Source: Candidatus Methanoflexus mossambicus (GTDB lineage Archaea > Methanobacteriota > Methanobacteria > Methanobacteriales > Methanobacteriaceae). From it: 32,637 nt of DNA. The stretch spans positions 1-32,637 of the forward strand of contig JAISIT010000144.1 of NCBI GenBank assembly GCA_031261915.1. Direction: 5' to 3'. Under the pieces are notes generated by a model that made no database searches, had not been told where the DNA came from, and was given only the letters and a program-made list of their open reading frames with translations. This document shows, piece by piece, positions 15,810 through 25,959 of this stretch; the first letter of the stretch is position 1, and the number at the start of each line of letters is the position of its first letter. The translations under genes were made by a program, and so were the position numbers.

Positions 15810-15842
15810 GTTTTTAATTAATTATTTTAAAGAGGTAGAAAT

Positions 15843-16712
15843 TTGACAAAAATAAAAGAAATAGCCATATATGGAAAAGGTGGAATAGGAAAGTCCACTA
15901 CAACGTCAAACATTAGTGCAGCATTATCATACGAGGGCTACAATGTAATGCAGATTGGATGTGACCCTAAAAGTGATTCAACTAATACATTAACAGGTGG
16001 AAAATCTATACCAACCGTGCTTGAGTCACTAAGAAAAGGAAGGGGCGCAGTTGAAGTAGAAGATGTGATATTTGAAGGTTATAATGGAATTCACTGTATT
16101 GAAGCTGGAGGTCCTGAACCAGGAGTAGGATGTGCTGGAAGAGGAATAATCACAGCAGTAGAGTTTTTAAAACAGGAAAATGTATTTGAAGAATATGCTC
16201 CTGATGTTGTATTATACGATGTTCTTGGGGATGTTGTATGTGGAGGATTTGCAATGCCAATAAGAGAAGGAGTGGCAGACCAAGTTTATACAGTATCCTC
16301 TGCAGATTTCATGGCTATTTATGCTGCTAATAATTTATTTAAAGGTATTAAAAAATATTCAACTGGAGGTGGAGCATTATTTAGTGGAGTCATTGCAAAT
16401 TCTATAAGTTTTTCAGCGCAAAAAGATATTTTAAATGATTTTACAAAACAAACTGAAAGTACAATTGCTGGATTTGTACCAAGATCCCTTGCAGTCACTC
16501 AAGCAGAACTATCAGGTAAAACAACAATCGAAGCAGACCCTGACAGTGAACAAGCAGAAGTTTATAAAAAATTAGCCAATGATATTTATAAAAATAAGGT
16601 TGAATATGTGCCTTCACCTTTAGAAAGTGATGAACTAAAAGATTGGGCTGCATCATGGTCAGACAAGCTTATTGAAATGAAAAAACAAGAAGAAGGTGAC
16701 TTTAAAATTTAA
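15843..16712 (+). CDS. NifH-like reductase component (H of nitrogenase-like HDK cluster)
   Basis: A 289-residue ATP-dependent iron-sulfur reductase that should pass electrons to the downstream D-K complex. Walker A GKGGIGKST is at 11-19, the switch motif is DVLGDVVCGGF, and the ligands of the inter-subunit 4Fe-4S cluster are Cys97 (GGPEPGVGCAGRG) and Cys133. Arg100 matches the ADP-ribosylation site of NifH. IGCDPKSDST is the style of group IV and other nitrogenase-like H proteins (CfbC, MarH) as well as NifH. The start is TTG at 15843 with AGAGGT 6 nt before it. The partners downstream argue against CfbC, which pairs with CfbD alone. Confidence 0.93.
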   Translation: MTKIKEIAIYGKGGIGKSTTTSNISAALSYEGYNVMQIGCDPKSDSTNTLTGGKSIPTVLESLRKGRGAVEVEDVIFEGYNGIHCIEAGGPEPGVGCAGRGIITAVEFLKQENVFEEYAPDVVLYDVLGDVVCGGFAMPIREGVADQVYTVSSADFMAIYAANNLFKGIKKYSTGGGALFSGVIANSISFSAQKDILNDFTKQTESTIAGFVPRSLAVTQAELSGKTTIEADPDSEQAEVYKKLANDIYKNKVEYVPSPLESDELKDWAASWSDKLIEMKKQEEGDFKI

Positions 16713-16740
16713 ACCCAATATTAATAACATATTGAATTAT

Positions 16741-16848
16741 AATATTAAATGAATATTAAATGAATATTAAATGAATATTAAATGAATATTAAATGAATAT
16801 TAAATGAATATTAAATGAATATTAAATGAATATTAAATGAATATTAAA
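16741..16848. repeat. 11-bp tandem repeat, nine units plus a partial
   Basis: AATATTAAATG repeated nine times without change (16741-16839) and then a partial unit. The period is one helical turn and each unit carries the palindrome AATATT. It fills the gap between the H and D genes; related AAAAGAATATT strings continue to about 16890. Confidence 0.95.
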
Positions 16849-16930
16849 AAAAATTAAAAGTGCATATAAAAGAATATTAAAAGAATATTAAAAATATTTG
16901 AAATATTTAAAACAAATTTAAGGTAATAAA

Positions 16931-18469
16931 ATGTCAAAAAATAAATATTCAGAAGATTATATTGTAAATCTTGAAAAAAATACATGCCCTACACGTGAAC
17001 AACGTGCAAATGGAACCAATGTCTATTTTGGAAAAGCAACTGAACTTCTTGAAGATGCGAAAAAAGGAAATTTAAGATGTACGGAACGAGGATTTCAACA
17101 ATCTGGAGGTTGTATTTTAAATTTTTATCTTTCAGTGAGAGTTTCAACAATCAGAGATGCAGCCATTATATTTAATGGTCCTGTTGGTTGTTCTCATGCA
17201 GCATTAAGTTATAAAGAGTTATATGGTGCAATTCCAGAATCTTTAGGAAAACCAGCTAAATACAACCTAAATTGGCTTACAACAAACTTAGGTGAAGAAG
17301 ATGTTGTATTTGGTGCTAAAGATAAACTTATTGAAGCTATTAAAGAAGCAGAAAAAAGATACAATCCAAAAGCTATTTTTATTTTAACTACATGTGTTAC
17401 AGGAATCATTGGAGAAGATATTGAATCTGCTGTAAATGAAATACAACCAGATATAAATGCAAGAATTGTTCCAATACATTGTGAAGGTGTAAGATCTAAG
17501 ATTATGCAAACAGGATACGATGCATTTTGGCATGGAGTATTAAAATATCTAGTTAAAAAACCAGAAAAGAAACAAAAAGATTTAGTTAACATAGCGAGTA
17601 TGTTATCATATGCATGGCAAGACAGGATTGAAATAGAACGTCTACTTGGAAAATTAGGTCTTAAAGTAAATTGGATTCCAGAATTTGCAAGTGTTGAAGA
17701 CTTCGAACAACTTGGAGAAGCAGCTTTAACTGCACCAATTTGTCCAACCTACACAGATTATATCTCAAGAGGACTCCAACAACATTTTGATGTCCCTTAT
17801 TTCATGTATCCATCTCCTATTGGCATACAAAATACTGATGAATGGCTTAGAGCAATAGCTAAGCATACTGGAAAAGAAGAAGAAGTTGAAAAACTTATAG
17901 CCGAAGAACATGAAAAATGGGTTCCTAAAATGAAAGAGATTAGAGATAAATTTAAAGATCTTGAAATTGAAAGAGGAGGAAAAAAGATTGATGTTTTAGG
18001 TTCACTTGGACAAGGACGGCTTGTTACTCAATTACCATATTTTGATGAATTAGGAGTCAAATCTTCTTCTGCAATGGCTCAGGATTTTGATAATATCTTA
18101 GTTGATGAATTAGAAGAGGTTATTGATAAAGTTGGAGATTTTAATGTAATGGTTAATACTTTCCAAGCTGCAGAACAACTTCATATCACTGAAAAAACAA
18201 AACCAGATATGGCTTTAACTTGTCCTTTCCAAGGAGGAGCTTGGAAGCGTGAAGGTTCTGTTTCAAGACTCCATTCATTAAGAGGAGATCCTAGAAAGTG
18301 GAGTTCACAGGCAGGATATGCTGGTGCAATAGCTTATGGAAACTTCTTACTACAAGCACTTAAAAATGAATCATTACAAAGACTTTCAAAGGAGAATACT
18401 GGAACTGCTGTTAAAAAATGGTATTTAGAACAAGATGATCCTTTATACTTTGCTGAAAAAGGAAAATAA
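16931..18469 (+). CDS. NifD-like catalytic subunit of a nitrogenase-like reductase
   Basis: A 512-residue nitrogenase component 1 alpha-type protein. Cys61 (QQSGGC), Cys87 (GPVGCSHA) and Cys155 (LTTCVTGIIGEDIE) match the P-cluster ligands Cys62/88/154 of Azotobacter NifD. Cys271 (TAPICPTYTDY) and His448 (SRLHSLRGD) align with the FeMo-cofactor ligands Cys275 and His442. In the segment matching NifD 183-196 (here CEGVRSKIMQTGYD) the positions of Gln191 and His195 are Met192 and Tyr196, so the N2-active-site histidine is missing. CfbD lacks a FeMo-type cofactor, so this is a different branch. AGGTAA precedes the ATG. The substrate is unknown; a carbon-sulfur substrate is one option. Confidence 0.9.
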   Translation: MSKNKYSEDYIVNLEKNTCPTREQRANGTNVYFGKATELLEDAKKGNLRCTERGFQQSGGCILNFYLSVRVSTIRDAAIIFNGPVGCSHAALSYKELYGAIPESLGKPAKYNLNWLTTNLGEEDVVFGAKDKLIEAIKEAEKRYNPKAIFILTTCVTGIIGEDIESAVNEIQPDINARIVPIHCEGVRSKIMQTGYDAFWHGVLKYLVKKPEKKQKDLVNIASMLSYAWQDRIEIERLLGKLGLKVNWIPEFASVEDFEQLGEAALTAPICPTYTDYISRGLQQHFDVPYFMYPSPIGIQNTDEWLRAIAKHTGKEEEVEKLIAEEHEKWVPKMKEIRDKFKDLEIERGGKKIDVLGSLGQGRLVTQLPYFDELGVKSSSAMAQDFDNILVDELEEVIDKVGDFNVMVNTFQAAEQLHITEKTKPDMALTCPFQGGAWKREGSVSRLHSLRGDPRKWSSQAGYAGAIAYGNFLLQALKNESLQRLSKENTGTAVKKWYLEQDDPLYFAEKGK

Positions 18470-18692
18470 ATAGAATAAATAAAATAAACGATTAAATAAT
18501 GTTTTGTTTAATTTATATTTAAATTGACATAATAATTTAGATTAATAATAATAATTTTATAATTATTTATTATTATAACTTTTAATAATTAATATTTTAA
18601 TAATTTTTATTTTTTATAATTTTTATATAAATATTTTTTATGAAATTATTTTTAATAATATTATTAATTTAATAAAAATTAAATGAAGCTAT

Positions 18693-18702
18693 TAAATATA
18701 AA
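18693..18702 (+). promoter_or_regulatory. Possible TATA box of the nifK-like gene
   Basis: TAAATATAAA about 44-53 bp before the ATG at 18746, inside a 276-bp gap that is long for genes of one complex. The K gene may have its own promoter. Confidence 0.3.
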
Positions 18703-18745
18703 ATTCTAATTAAATTATTGATAATTACATAAAAAGAGGACTAAA

Positions 18746-20092
18746 ATGAGTAAGAACAAATCAAAAGAATATATAGATGAATCAAGATCGCCAAGGATTG
18801 TAGAAGCTCCACGATATGGATGTACTTTATCTGGAGCATATGAAGCTGCTGTTGGATTAAATGAAGGTGTTCCAATTCTTCATTCAGGTTCAGGATGCGG
18901 TATGAGTCAGTTATTTGGTGCTAATTACGGAGGAGGACAAAATGCTCCTGGAGATTATGGGGGATCATCAACGCCATGTTCATGTTTAGTTGAAGAGCAT
19001 GTTATCTTTGGAGGAGAAGAAAAATTAAGAAAATTAATTGATTCAACTATAAAAATCTCAACAGGAGAATTTTTCACTGTTATATCTGGATGTGTCCCAT
19101 CTCTTATTGGAGATGATGTTGATGCAGTAGTTGGTGAATTTAGAGATAAAGCACCAATTATCCATGTAAATGCTCCTGGTTTTAAAGGAAATTCCTTTGA
19201 AGGATATGAATTATTTTTTGAAGCACTTATAGACCAATATTTAAAACCTGCAACTGAAAAAAGAAAAAGATTGGTTAATATATTAGGTGTTGTTCCATTT
19301 CAACATATATTTTGGAAAGGAGAACTCAAAGCTATAAAAGACTTACTTGCAAAATTTGATATTGAAGCTAATGTCTTATTTGGAGAGTTTAACACAGTTG
19401 AAAACATTGAAAAGATTCCAGCTGCAGAATACAATATTGTTTTATCTCCATGGGTAGGCCATAGAGCGGCCAAAAAACTTGAGGAAGCATTTAAAACTCC
19501 TTATGTAAGTTTTCCTGGTTTGCCAACAGGACCTATTCAGACTTCAAAATTTTTAAATAAAATAGCTGAAATACTTCCAGTTGATAAAGAAAAAGTTAAT
19601 GAATTTATAAAAAATGAAAAAAGAAGAGCATATCGTATGATTGAATATGTAGGAGATCTTCTTCAATTTGATGTTCCAAATGTTTATTTTGGAGTCGTAG
19701 CTGACTCAAATACTGCAATAAGCATCACAAGATACTTAACTGATGAAGTTGGTCAACTTCCAGATATTGTAATAATCACTGATAATCCCCCTAAAGAATT
19801 TAGGGAGAATATAGTTGAAGCTATAACAAGTAGTGAAGAAATCCAATTTACTCCAGATATTGTTTTTGAAATTGATTCTTATAAAATAAGTCAAATTTTA
19901 AAAGATAGACCATTTTTAAACCTCTATGCAAGCTCACTTGAATCAACCATAACTGATGAATTAGAAACTACCCATGTGACTGTTTCTTTCCCTTCATTTA
20001 ACAGAGCAGTTTTAGTAGACCACTATGTTGGTTTCGATGGAGGATTAAGATTAATTGAAGATCTGTTTTATGATAAAGCTGGTCCTTTATAA
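18746..20092 (+). CDS. NifK-like subunit of a nitrogenase-like reductase
   Basis: A 448-residue component 1 beta-type protein. Cys26 (RYGCTLSGAYEA), Cys51 (HSGSGCG) and Cys116 (VISGCVPSLIGDD) match P-cluster ligands Cys70/95/153 of Azotobacter NifK; Cys78 and Cys80 (PCSC) are extra. It lacks the long N-terminal extension of NifK from Mo-nitrogenase, which fits nitrogenase-like enzymes and Vnf/Anf-type K. Together with the D protein it should form an alpha2-beta2 complex with P-clusters. AGAGGA precedes the ATG. It is followed by a T-rich terminator-like stretch and the convergent GXGXG gene. Confidence 0.9.
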   Translation: MSKNKSKEYIDESRSPRIVEAPRYGCTLSGAYEAAVGLNEGVPILHSGSGCGMSQLFGANYGGGQNAPGDYGGSSTPCSCLVEEHVIFGGEEKLRKLIDSTIKISTGEFFTVISGCVPSLIGDDVDAVVGEFRDKAPIIHVNAPGFKGNSFEGYELFFEALIDQYLKPATEKRKRLVNILGVVPFQHIFWKGELKAIKDLLAKFDIEANVLFGEFNTVENIEKIPAAEYNIVLSPWVGHRAAKKLEEAFKTPYVSFPGLPTGPIQTSKFLNKIAEILPVDKEKVNEFIKNEKRRAYRMIEYVGDLLQFDVPNVYFGVVADSNTAISITRYLTDEVGQLPDIVIITDNPPKEFRENIVEAITSSEEIQFTPDIVFEIDSYKISQILKDRPFLNLYASSLESTITDELETTHVTVSFPSFNRAVLVDHYVGFDGGLRLIEDLFYDKAGPL

Positions 20093-20150
20093 TTTTTCTT
20101 ATAATTTTTTTCTTTTTTATTTTATTTTATTTATACTCTTTTTTATATAT
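20093..20150 (+). terminator. T-rich terminator downstream of nifK-like gene
   Basis: Several runs of five to seven T directly after the stop codon, typical of archaeal intrinsic termination. It lies between two convergent genes. Confidence 0.5.
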
Positions 20151-20218
20151 CCATTGTTTGATTTATTTAAATTTTCAGACATGTGATACTTAATATTTTA
20201 TTAATTAAACTTTTTTTA

Positions 20219-21151
20219 CTAATTAAACTTTAAAAATCTATTTGGATTAATCATTAAAGAATTTAATAATTTTTTATCATCATTGGTTATTGTTTGCTCT
20301 TTTAAAGGTGGAATTGGGCTTCCTTTTTTAGCAAAAATAGTTCCTGAAATTCTATTTGCTCCTAAAAATTTACCAGCATTTCCATTAATTATAATTGTCC
20401 CTTTTTTCATTTCAGCAGCAGTAAAATCATCAGTATTTCCGTCAATTATAATAGTTCCACCATTTAAAATTGTTCCACTATTTTTACCTGCATTTCCTTT
20501 AATTCTAACCAAACCATTTCTCATTAAAATTCCTGTAGATAAATCAGCATCGCCATTTAAAACAATTTCAAAATCCTTATTTAAACGAGCCCCAAGAGTA
20601 TCACGAATAAGACCATCATTAATTATTAATTTTTTTCCAGAAATCTCTGCATTAATCATTTTTTCTTTTTTGTTTTCCATAATAATTTCTGTAAGAGAAA
20701 CAAATTTTTTATATCCTTTAAAATCAGATTTAACTTCAACTAAATTGCCTATTGGATCAGTAATATTTCCTTTAACATAAATAGCTCCTTTAATCATACT
20801 AATACCCATACGAGAAGAAACATCCCCTTCAACGAATATATTTCCAACATCAATAGCTTTTCCAGAGCCACCAAAATAAGCTAAATCTACACCCATACTT
20901 GAAGCTAATCTATGACCTGCATCACCATTTATTTTAAGATTTCCATTATTTTTAAGATGATCAACAATTTCTTTGTATGTATAGCTATTTTGAGGAATTT
21001 TATCATTATAATCTAATTTTTCACCCTTATGAGCCCAATAAAAATTATATGTAAAATCAGCTATACAATCAACGGCTTCATCAAAATCCAAAGTAATTAG
21101 GTTTTCCATATCTTCAAGTTTTTTACCTTTTTTTTTAAAAAAACTTACCAT
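20219..21151 (-). CDS. GXGXG beta-helix protein (FwdC/GltB C-terminal-like), standalone
   Basis: A 310-residue protein. From about residue 90 onward it is a chain of short repeats of the form G-x-I/V-x-I-x-G-N/D-A (NLKINGDAG, NIFVEGDVSS, AIYVKGNIT, EIVLNGDAD, LVRIKGNAG, TIIIDGNTD, TIIINGNAG). This is the right-handed beta-helix found in formylmethanofuran dehydrogenase subunit C and the glutamate synthase C-terminus. It lacks the rest of either enzyme. The N-terminal 80 residues are separate and unrecognised. GGTGATTAA precedes the ATG. The HEAT-repeat gene lies 47 bp upstream in the same direction, so they may form an operon. The role is unknown. Confidence 0.82.
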   Translation of the reverse strand: MVSFFKKKGKKLEDMENLITLDFDEAVDCIADFTYNFYWAHKGEKLDYNDKIPQNSYTYKEIVDHLKNNGNLKINGDAGHRLASSMGVDLAYFGGSGKAIDVGNIFVEGDVSSRMGISMIKGAIYVKGNITDPIGNLVEVKSDFKGYKKFVSLTEIIMENKKEKMINAEISGKKLIINDGLIRDTLGARLNKDFEIVLNGDADLSTGILMRNGLVRIKGNAGKNSGTILNGGTIIIDGNTDDFTAAEMKKGTIIINGNAGKFLGANRISGTIFAKKGSPIPPLKEQTITNDDKKLLNSLMINPNRFLKFN

Positions 21152-21198
21152 TTAATCACCATTTATCCAATATTATTTTATTTATTTTTAAATTTAAA

Positions 21199-22206
<1,008 letters not shown>

Positions 22207-22467
22207 AACACTCACATATTTACTATATTTAAAATCATATTTATTATTTTCTAAAATTAATCAATAACTATCAACTTAAGAAAAAATTCATCAAAATTTT
22301 ATCAAAAATTGTTTTTTTATTCCGTTTAAATAAAAGTAATCACTTTTTCAAAAAAAAATCAAACCACATTCTTAATTTGACATTATTAGAAATTTGTAGG
22401 TAAATTTATATATGCTTGGAAACATATATTTTCCTTGATATTTAAAAAATCTTGGAAGATGATATTT

Positions 22468-22704
22468 ATGATAGCTAAAACTAGTATTTATCCAAAATTT
22501 CAAACTACAATACCTAAAGAAATTAGAAAAAAAATTAAAATATCTGAAAATGATATTATTGAATGGGACATTAATAAAGAAGGCATAATTGAGTTAAAAA
22601 TAAGAAAAAAAACTGGATTTATGGATTTAGTTGGGAAATATGATAGTGAACCCTTTGATAGTAATTCATTACTTAAAAAAATGGATATGGGTGAGGATAT
22701 ATGA
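22468..22704 (+). CDS. AbrB-family antitoxin (VapB-like)
   Basis: A 78-residue protein with an AbrB swapped-hairpin domain (KTSIYPKFQTTIPKEIRKKI, then IIEWDINKEGIIELKIRKK) and a C-terminal tail (LVGKYDSEPFDSNSLLKKMD) for toxin binding. The ATG at 22468 is chosen over an in-frame TTG at 22435 because GGAAGATGAT lies just upstream. It overlaps the PIN toxin gene by ATGA. It resembles the AbrB antitoxin at 5593-5850 in the IPKEIR core, yet is paired with a PIN toxin rather than RelE. Confidence 0.9.
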   Translation: MIAKTSIYPKFQTTIPKEIRKKIKISENDIIEWDINKEGIIELKIRKKTGFMDLVGKYDSEPFDSNSLLKKMDMGEDI

Positions 22705-23090
22705 TTTTTGTTGATGCTGGTTTTGTAATAGCTTTAGTTTCAAAAAATGATCAATGGCATGAAAATGCATTAAAAGTCGCTCCAAAAATTATTAATAAAG
22801 ACAAAATTATTAGTAATTTAGTTATTGAAGAAATTATTTCATTAACTGGAAGTAAATTAGGAACCAAAGCAACAAAAGAAATTTATCATAATATACTTGA
22901 TAACTATAAAATATTTGATGAAACAAGAGCACTTTATGATAAAGCTATTGATACTTTTATAAAATATAATGCTAAATTATCTTTAACTGATTCTATGAGT
23001 ATTGAAATTATGAAAGAAATAGGAATACATGAAATTGTTTCATTTGATTCTGATTTTGATAATAAAAAAGGTATTGTTAGAATTCATTAA
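22701..23090 (+). CDS. vapC: VapC-like PIN-domain toxin
   Basis: A 129-residue PIN RNase. The acidic site is made of Asp5 (IFVDAGFVI), Glu43 or Glu44 (LVIEEIISL), Asp97 (LSLTDSMSIEIM) and Asp116/118 (SFDSDFD). VapC proteins cut tRNA or rRNA and are held in check by VapB. The start overlaps the antitoxin stop by 4 nt. All key residues are present, so the module looks functional. Confidence 0.92.
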   Translation: MIFVDAGFVIALVSKNDQWHENALKVAPKIINKDKIISNLVIEEIISLTGSKLGTKATKEIYHNILDNYKIFDETRALYDKAIDTFIKYNAKLSLTDSMSIEIMKEIGIHEIVSFDSDFDNKKGIVRIH

Positions 23091-23203
23091 TTTGAATTAG
23101 GATAGTATTATATTAAATAGAATAATAATTAAATATCATAAACAAATATTAAAAAATAAAAAAATAAAAAATATAATATTCAATAGATTTTGAAGGAAAT
23201 AAT

Positions 23204-24505
23204 ATGATTTGGAATGAAAAGATTGAATGTGCAAGTCGAGAGGAAATAGAAGAGATACAGCTTAAAAAACTACAAAATATAGTCAAAAAAGCATACAAAA
23301 CTATTCCTTATTACCATAAAAAATATAGTGAATTAGAAATTTATCCTGAAGATATTCAAGAATTGAAAGACATTGAAAAACTTCCATTTACTACAAAAGA
23401 TGATTTAAGAGAAAGTTATCCTTTTGGAATGTTTTCTGTAGATAAAAAAGAAATAATAGAACTTCATTCATCATCAGGAACAACAGGAAAACCAGTAGTA
23501 TCTGGATACACCCAAAAAGATATTGACCACTGGTCAGAGTTAATAGCTCGTGGATTAACAATGATGGGAGTTGATGAAAATGATATTATCCAAAACACCC
23601 ATGGATACGGTCTTTTTACAGGAGGATTTGGTGTTCACTATGGAGCACATAAAATTGGAGCAACAGTTATCCCTATTTCAACAGGACAAAGTAGAAGACA
23701 GATTGAAATAATGGAAGATTTTCAAACATCCGTAATGATTTTTACACCATCCTATGGATTATATTTAGCAGAACTTGCTGAAGAAGAGAATATTGATTTT
23801 AATAAAATCAATTTAAAAGCTATTGGTTTTGGAGCTGAAATGTGGAGTGAAGAAATGAGAAAAATGATAGAAAATAAATTTAAAGCTCCAGCATATAACA
23901 TATATGGGTTAACAGAATTAATGGGTCCAGGAATAGCTATTGAATGCCCATCACAAGAAGGACTACATATTCAAGAAGATTATTTCTATCCCGAGATTAT
24001 AGATTCAAAAACTGGAATAACTAAAGGTAGCAATGAAAAAGGAGAACTTGTTTTAACTAATTTAGAACGAGACGGAATGGCAGTTATACGATTTAGAACA
24101 AAAGACATTAGTGCAATAAACTATCAAGAATGTAGCTGTGGTAGAACAACTGCAAGAATCAAAAGAATCACTGGAAGAAGTGATGATATGATTAAAGTTA
24201 AAGGAGTAGCTGTTTTCCCTTCACAAATAGAAAAAGCCATTTTAAAAGTAAATGGTATCGAACCACACTATCAAATTATTGTAACACGCCCTCATTTAAT
24301 GGATGAAATAGAAATCAAAGTAGAAGCATCAAAAGAAATATTTTCTGATGAAATTAAAGAATTAATTAGAGTTAAAACTAAAATTGAAGAATATATTGCA
24401 AATGAAATAGGTTTAAAAGTTAAAGTAACTTTAGTAGAACCAAAAAGTATTCCAAGAAGTGAAGGAAAAGCCGTTAGAGTCATAGATAAAAGAAATTTAC
24501 ATTAA
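23204..24505 (+). CDS. paaK: Phenylacetate-CoA ligase (PaaK-type, AMP-forming)
   Basis: A 433-residue adenylate-forming enzyme that links aryl acetates to CoA. The phosphate loop SSSGTTGKP is at 89-97, [10 protein letters not shown] near 228-237 is the adenine motif, and the C-terminal [20 protein letters not shown] segment is the hinge. In methanogens PaaK homologues act with indolepyruvate or phenylpyruvate ferredoxin oxidoreductase in aromatic amino acid use. No such oxidoreductase lies in this window. AAGGA precedes the ATG. The double-ACT gene follows after 71 bp. Confidence 0.92.
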   Translation: MIWNEKIECASREEIEEIQLKKLQNIVKKAYKTIPYYHKKYSELEIYPEDIQELKDIEKLPFTTKDDLRESYPFGMFSVDKKEIIELHSSSGTTGKPVVSGYTQKDIDHWSELIARGLTMMGVDENDIIQNTHGYGLFTGGFGVHYGAHKIGATVIPISTGQSRRQIEIMEDFQTSVMIFTPSYGLYLAELAEEENIDFNKINLKAIGFGAEMWSEEMRKMIENKFKAPAYNIYGLTELMGPGIAIECPSQEGLHIQEDYFYPEIIDSKTGITKGSNEKGELVLTNLERDGMAVIRFRTKDISAINYQECSCGRTTARIKRITGRSDDMIKVKGVAVFPSQIEKAILKVNGIEPHYQIIVTRPHLMDEIEIKVEASKEIFSDEIKELIRVKTKIEEYIANEIGLKVKVTLVEPKSIPRSEGKAVRVIDKRNLH

Positions 24506-24576
24506 AATAACTAAAATACATAATAACCAATAATAACTATAATAATAAACTAATAAACTAACAACTAAGTGATAAA

Positions 24577-25008
24577 ATGAAAATTAAACAACTATCAATA
24601 TTTTTAGAAAATAAAAAAGGAAGATTATGGAAAGCTCTAAATACATTAGCCGAAGGAGATATTAATATACGTGCCCTTTCAATAGCAGATACATCAGAAT
24701 TTGGAATTTTAAGAATCATAATTAAAGATCCAATTACTGCAAAAGAATTACTTGAGAAAAATAACTTTATTGTTAAAACCATAGATATTGTAGGGGTAGA
24801 ATTAGATGACACACCAGGTGGACTTAGTAATGTATTGAAAATCCTCAATGACGAAGATATTAACTTAGAATACATTTATGCATTCACTCATGAAAAAACA
24901 GAAAAAGCTATTCTTTTACTTCAAGCAGAAAACCTTGATTTATTAATCGATACATTAAATAAACATGAAATAGCTATTGTTCCACCAGAAGATATTTATA
25001 ATTTATAA
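24577..25008 (+). CDS. Tandem ACT-domain protein
   Basis: A 143-residue protein of two ACT domains: 1-70 (KQLSIFLENKKGRLWKALN, with ALSIADTSEFGILRII) and 71-143 (VVGVELDDTPGGLSNVLKIL-type second domain). ACT domains bind amino acids and give feedback control. Proteins of this type commonly follow PaaK genes, so it probably senses an aromatic amino acid and regulates the ligase or related enzymes. AGTGAT precedes the ATG. Confidence 0.9.
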   Translation: MKIKQLSIFLENKKGRLWKALNTLAEGDINIRALSIADTSEFGILRIIIKDPITAKELLEKNNFIVKTIDIVGVELDDTPGGLSNVLKILNDEDINLEYIYAFTHEKTEKAILLLQAENLDLLIDTLNKHEIAIVPPEDIYNL

Positions 25009-25077
25009 AAATATAAAAAATAGAAAATGAAAAATAAAAAAATAAAAAAAATCAATATAATAAAATTAGAAATTCAT

Positions 25078-25203
25078 TTATTTTTCAGCAAACATAGATT
25101 TGCCTGCACCACACATAGGACAAACCCAGTCATCTGCTAAGTCTTCAAATGTTGGTTCTGCATCAGAATATTCATAACCACATAAAGTACATACATAAAC
25201 CAT
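25078..25203 (-). CDS. Rubredoxin (41 aa)
   Basis: A 41-residue minimal rubredoxin. Two CxxC pairs, Cys5/Cys8 ([11 protein letters not shown]) and Cys28/Cys31 ([11 protein letters not shown]), bind one iron. The spacing between pairs is shorter than in standard rubredoxins (19 residues), as in rubredoxin-like domains of rubrerythrins. It carries electrons in oxidative-stress or reductase pathways. The gene is preceded by GAGGTGAAAAT. It lies 238 bp downstream of a second rubredoxin on the same strand and converges with the ACT gene. Confidence 0.93.
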   Translation of the reverse strand: MVYVCTLCGYEYSDAEPTFEDLADDWVCPMCGAGKSMFAEK

Positions 25204-25441
25204 ATTTTCACCTCAATTAAGATATATATAATTATTATTTAAAATACAATTATTATTTAAAGTATTCTTACAATTAAAAATTATTGCAATTATTAATCTT
25301 AAAAATACAATTATATTCATATTAAAAATATCATTAATAATAAAAATATCATTAATATTTAAAAGCATTAATAAAATAATTAAAAAATAATTAAAAAATA
25401 ATTAAAAAATAAAAAATACTCTAATAAGTAATTAAATAAAC

Positions 25442-25600
25442 TTAAACTTCATTAAAACTCTTTTTAGGAGCACCACAAGATGGACATGTGAAAGCTTCAG
25501 GAACATCAACCCATAGAGTTCCAGCATCTACATTTCGTCGTTTTTCTCCTTTTTCTTCATCATAGATATATCCACAAATCTTACATTTATATTCTGACAT
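25442..25600 (-). CDS. Rubredoxin (52 aa)
   Basis: A 52-residue classical rubredoxin with Cys6/Cys9 (YKCKICGYIYDEEKG) and Cys39/Cys42 (FTCPSCGAPK), the usual 29-residue gap. The ATG at 25600 is preferred over the upstream 12-residue extension because AGGAG (25609-25613) lies 8 nt before it. It donates electrons, often to rubrerythrin or flavodiiron protein. The shorter rubredoxin follows downstream. Confidence 0.95.
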   Translation of the reverse strand: MSEYKCKICGYIYDEEKGEKRRNVDAGTLWVDVPEAFTCPSCGAPKKSFNEV

Positions 25601-25636
25601 GATTGCATCTCCTAAATAAAAATTATTATTAAACAT

Positions 25637-25959
25637 ATAAAATAAAAAAAAATTAAAGATTTAAATATATTAAATATTAACATTTAATTTTTAATTTTTA
25701 AACATTAAACATTAAACATAATATATAACATCATACATATTAATTATACTTAAAAATATATAAACATTTTTATAATTTAAGGATATAATCTATGATTGTG
25801 ATCCTTTTAGTTACTGATGTTTTTTTAAAATAAAGATATTTTAAAATAAAGATAAGTAAATATTTATTTTAATATTTTATGACATTTTTCATATTAACCT
25901 AAATGACATTTATTTTCCCATATTCTCCTATATTTTCCAATATTTTTCCATTTATTGAT
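25637..25959. other. 323-bp spacer
   Basis: It contains the rubredoxin promoter at the left, repeated AACATTAAACATTAAACAT strings at about 25698-25720, and T-rich sequence at the right, downstream of the methyltransferase. A 13-codon frame at 25792 is too short to support. Confidence 0.5.

Larger units (their letters stand above)
15368..15842. other. 475-bp divergent regulatory region
   Basis: This spacer separates the DUF3788 gene (leftward) from the nifH-like gene (rightward). It holds a long inverted repeat (15449-15498), two identical palindromes (15531-15544 and 15796-15809), TTTAAAGTATA-like repeats at about 15664-15715 and a TATA box near 15761. No ORF of coding character. Confidence 0.7.

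Noticed and set aside
15843-16712. H gene as CfbC of coenzyme F430 synthesis
   Set aside because: CfbC pairs with a single D-type subunit. Here full-size D and K genes with P-cluster and cofactor ligands follow, so a separate cfbCD is expected elsewhere.
16741-16848. 11-bp array as a CRISPR array
   Set aside because: Units are contiguous with no spacers, and no cas genes are present.
20283-20780. 165-codon frame on the plus strand opposite the GXGXG gene
   Set aside because: It is the antisense shadow of the repetitive beta-helix gene; hydrophobic translation results from the repeats.
25792-25833. Tiny ORF MIVILLVTDVFLK
   Set aside because: Thirteen codons with only a weak ribosome binding site; no support.
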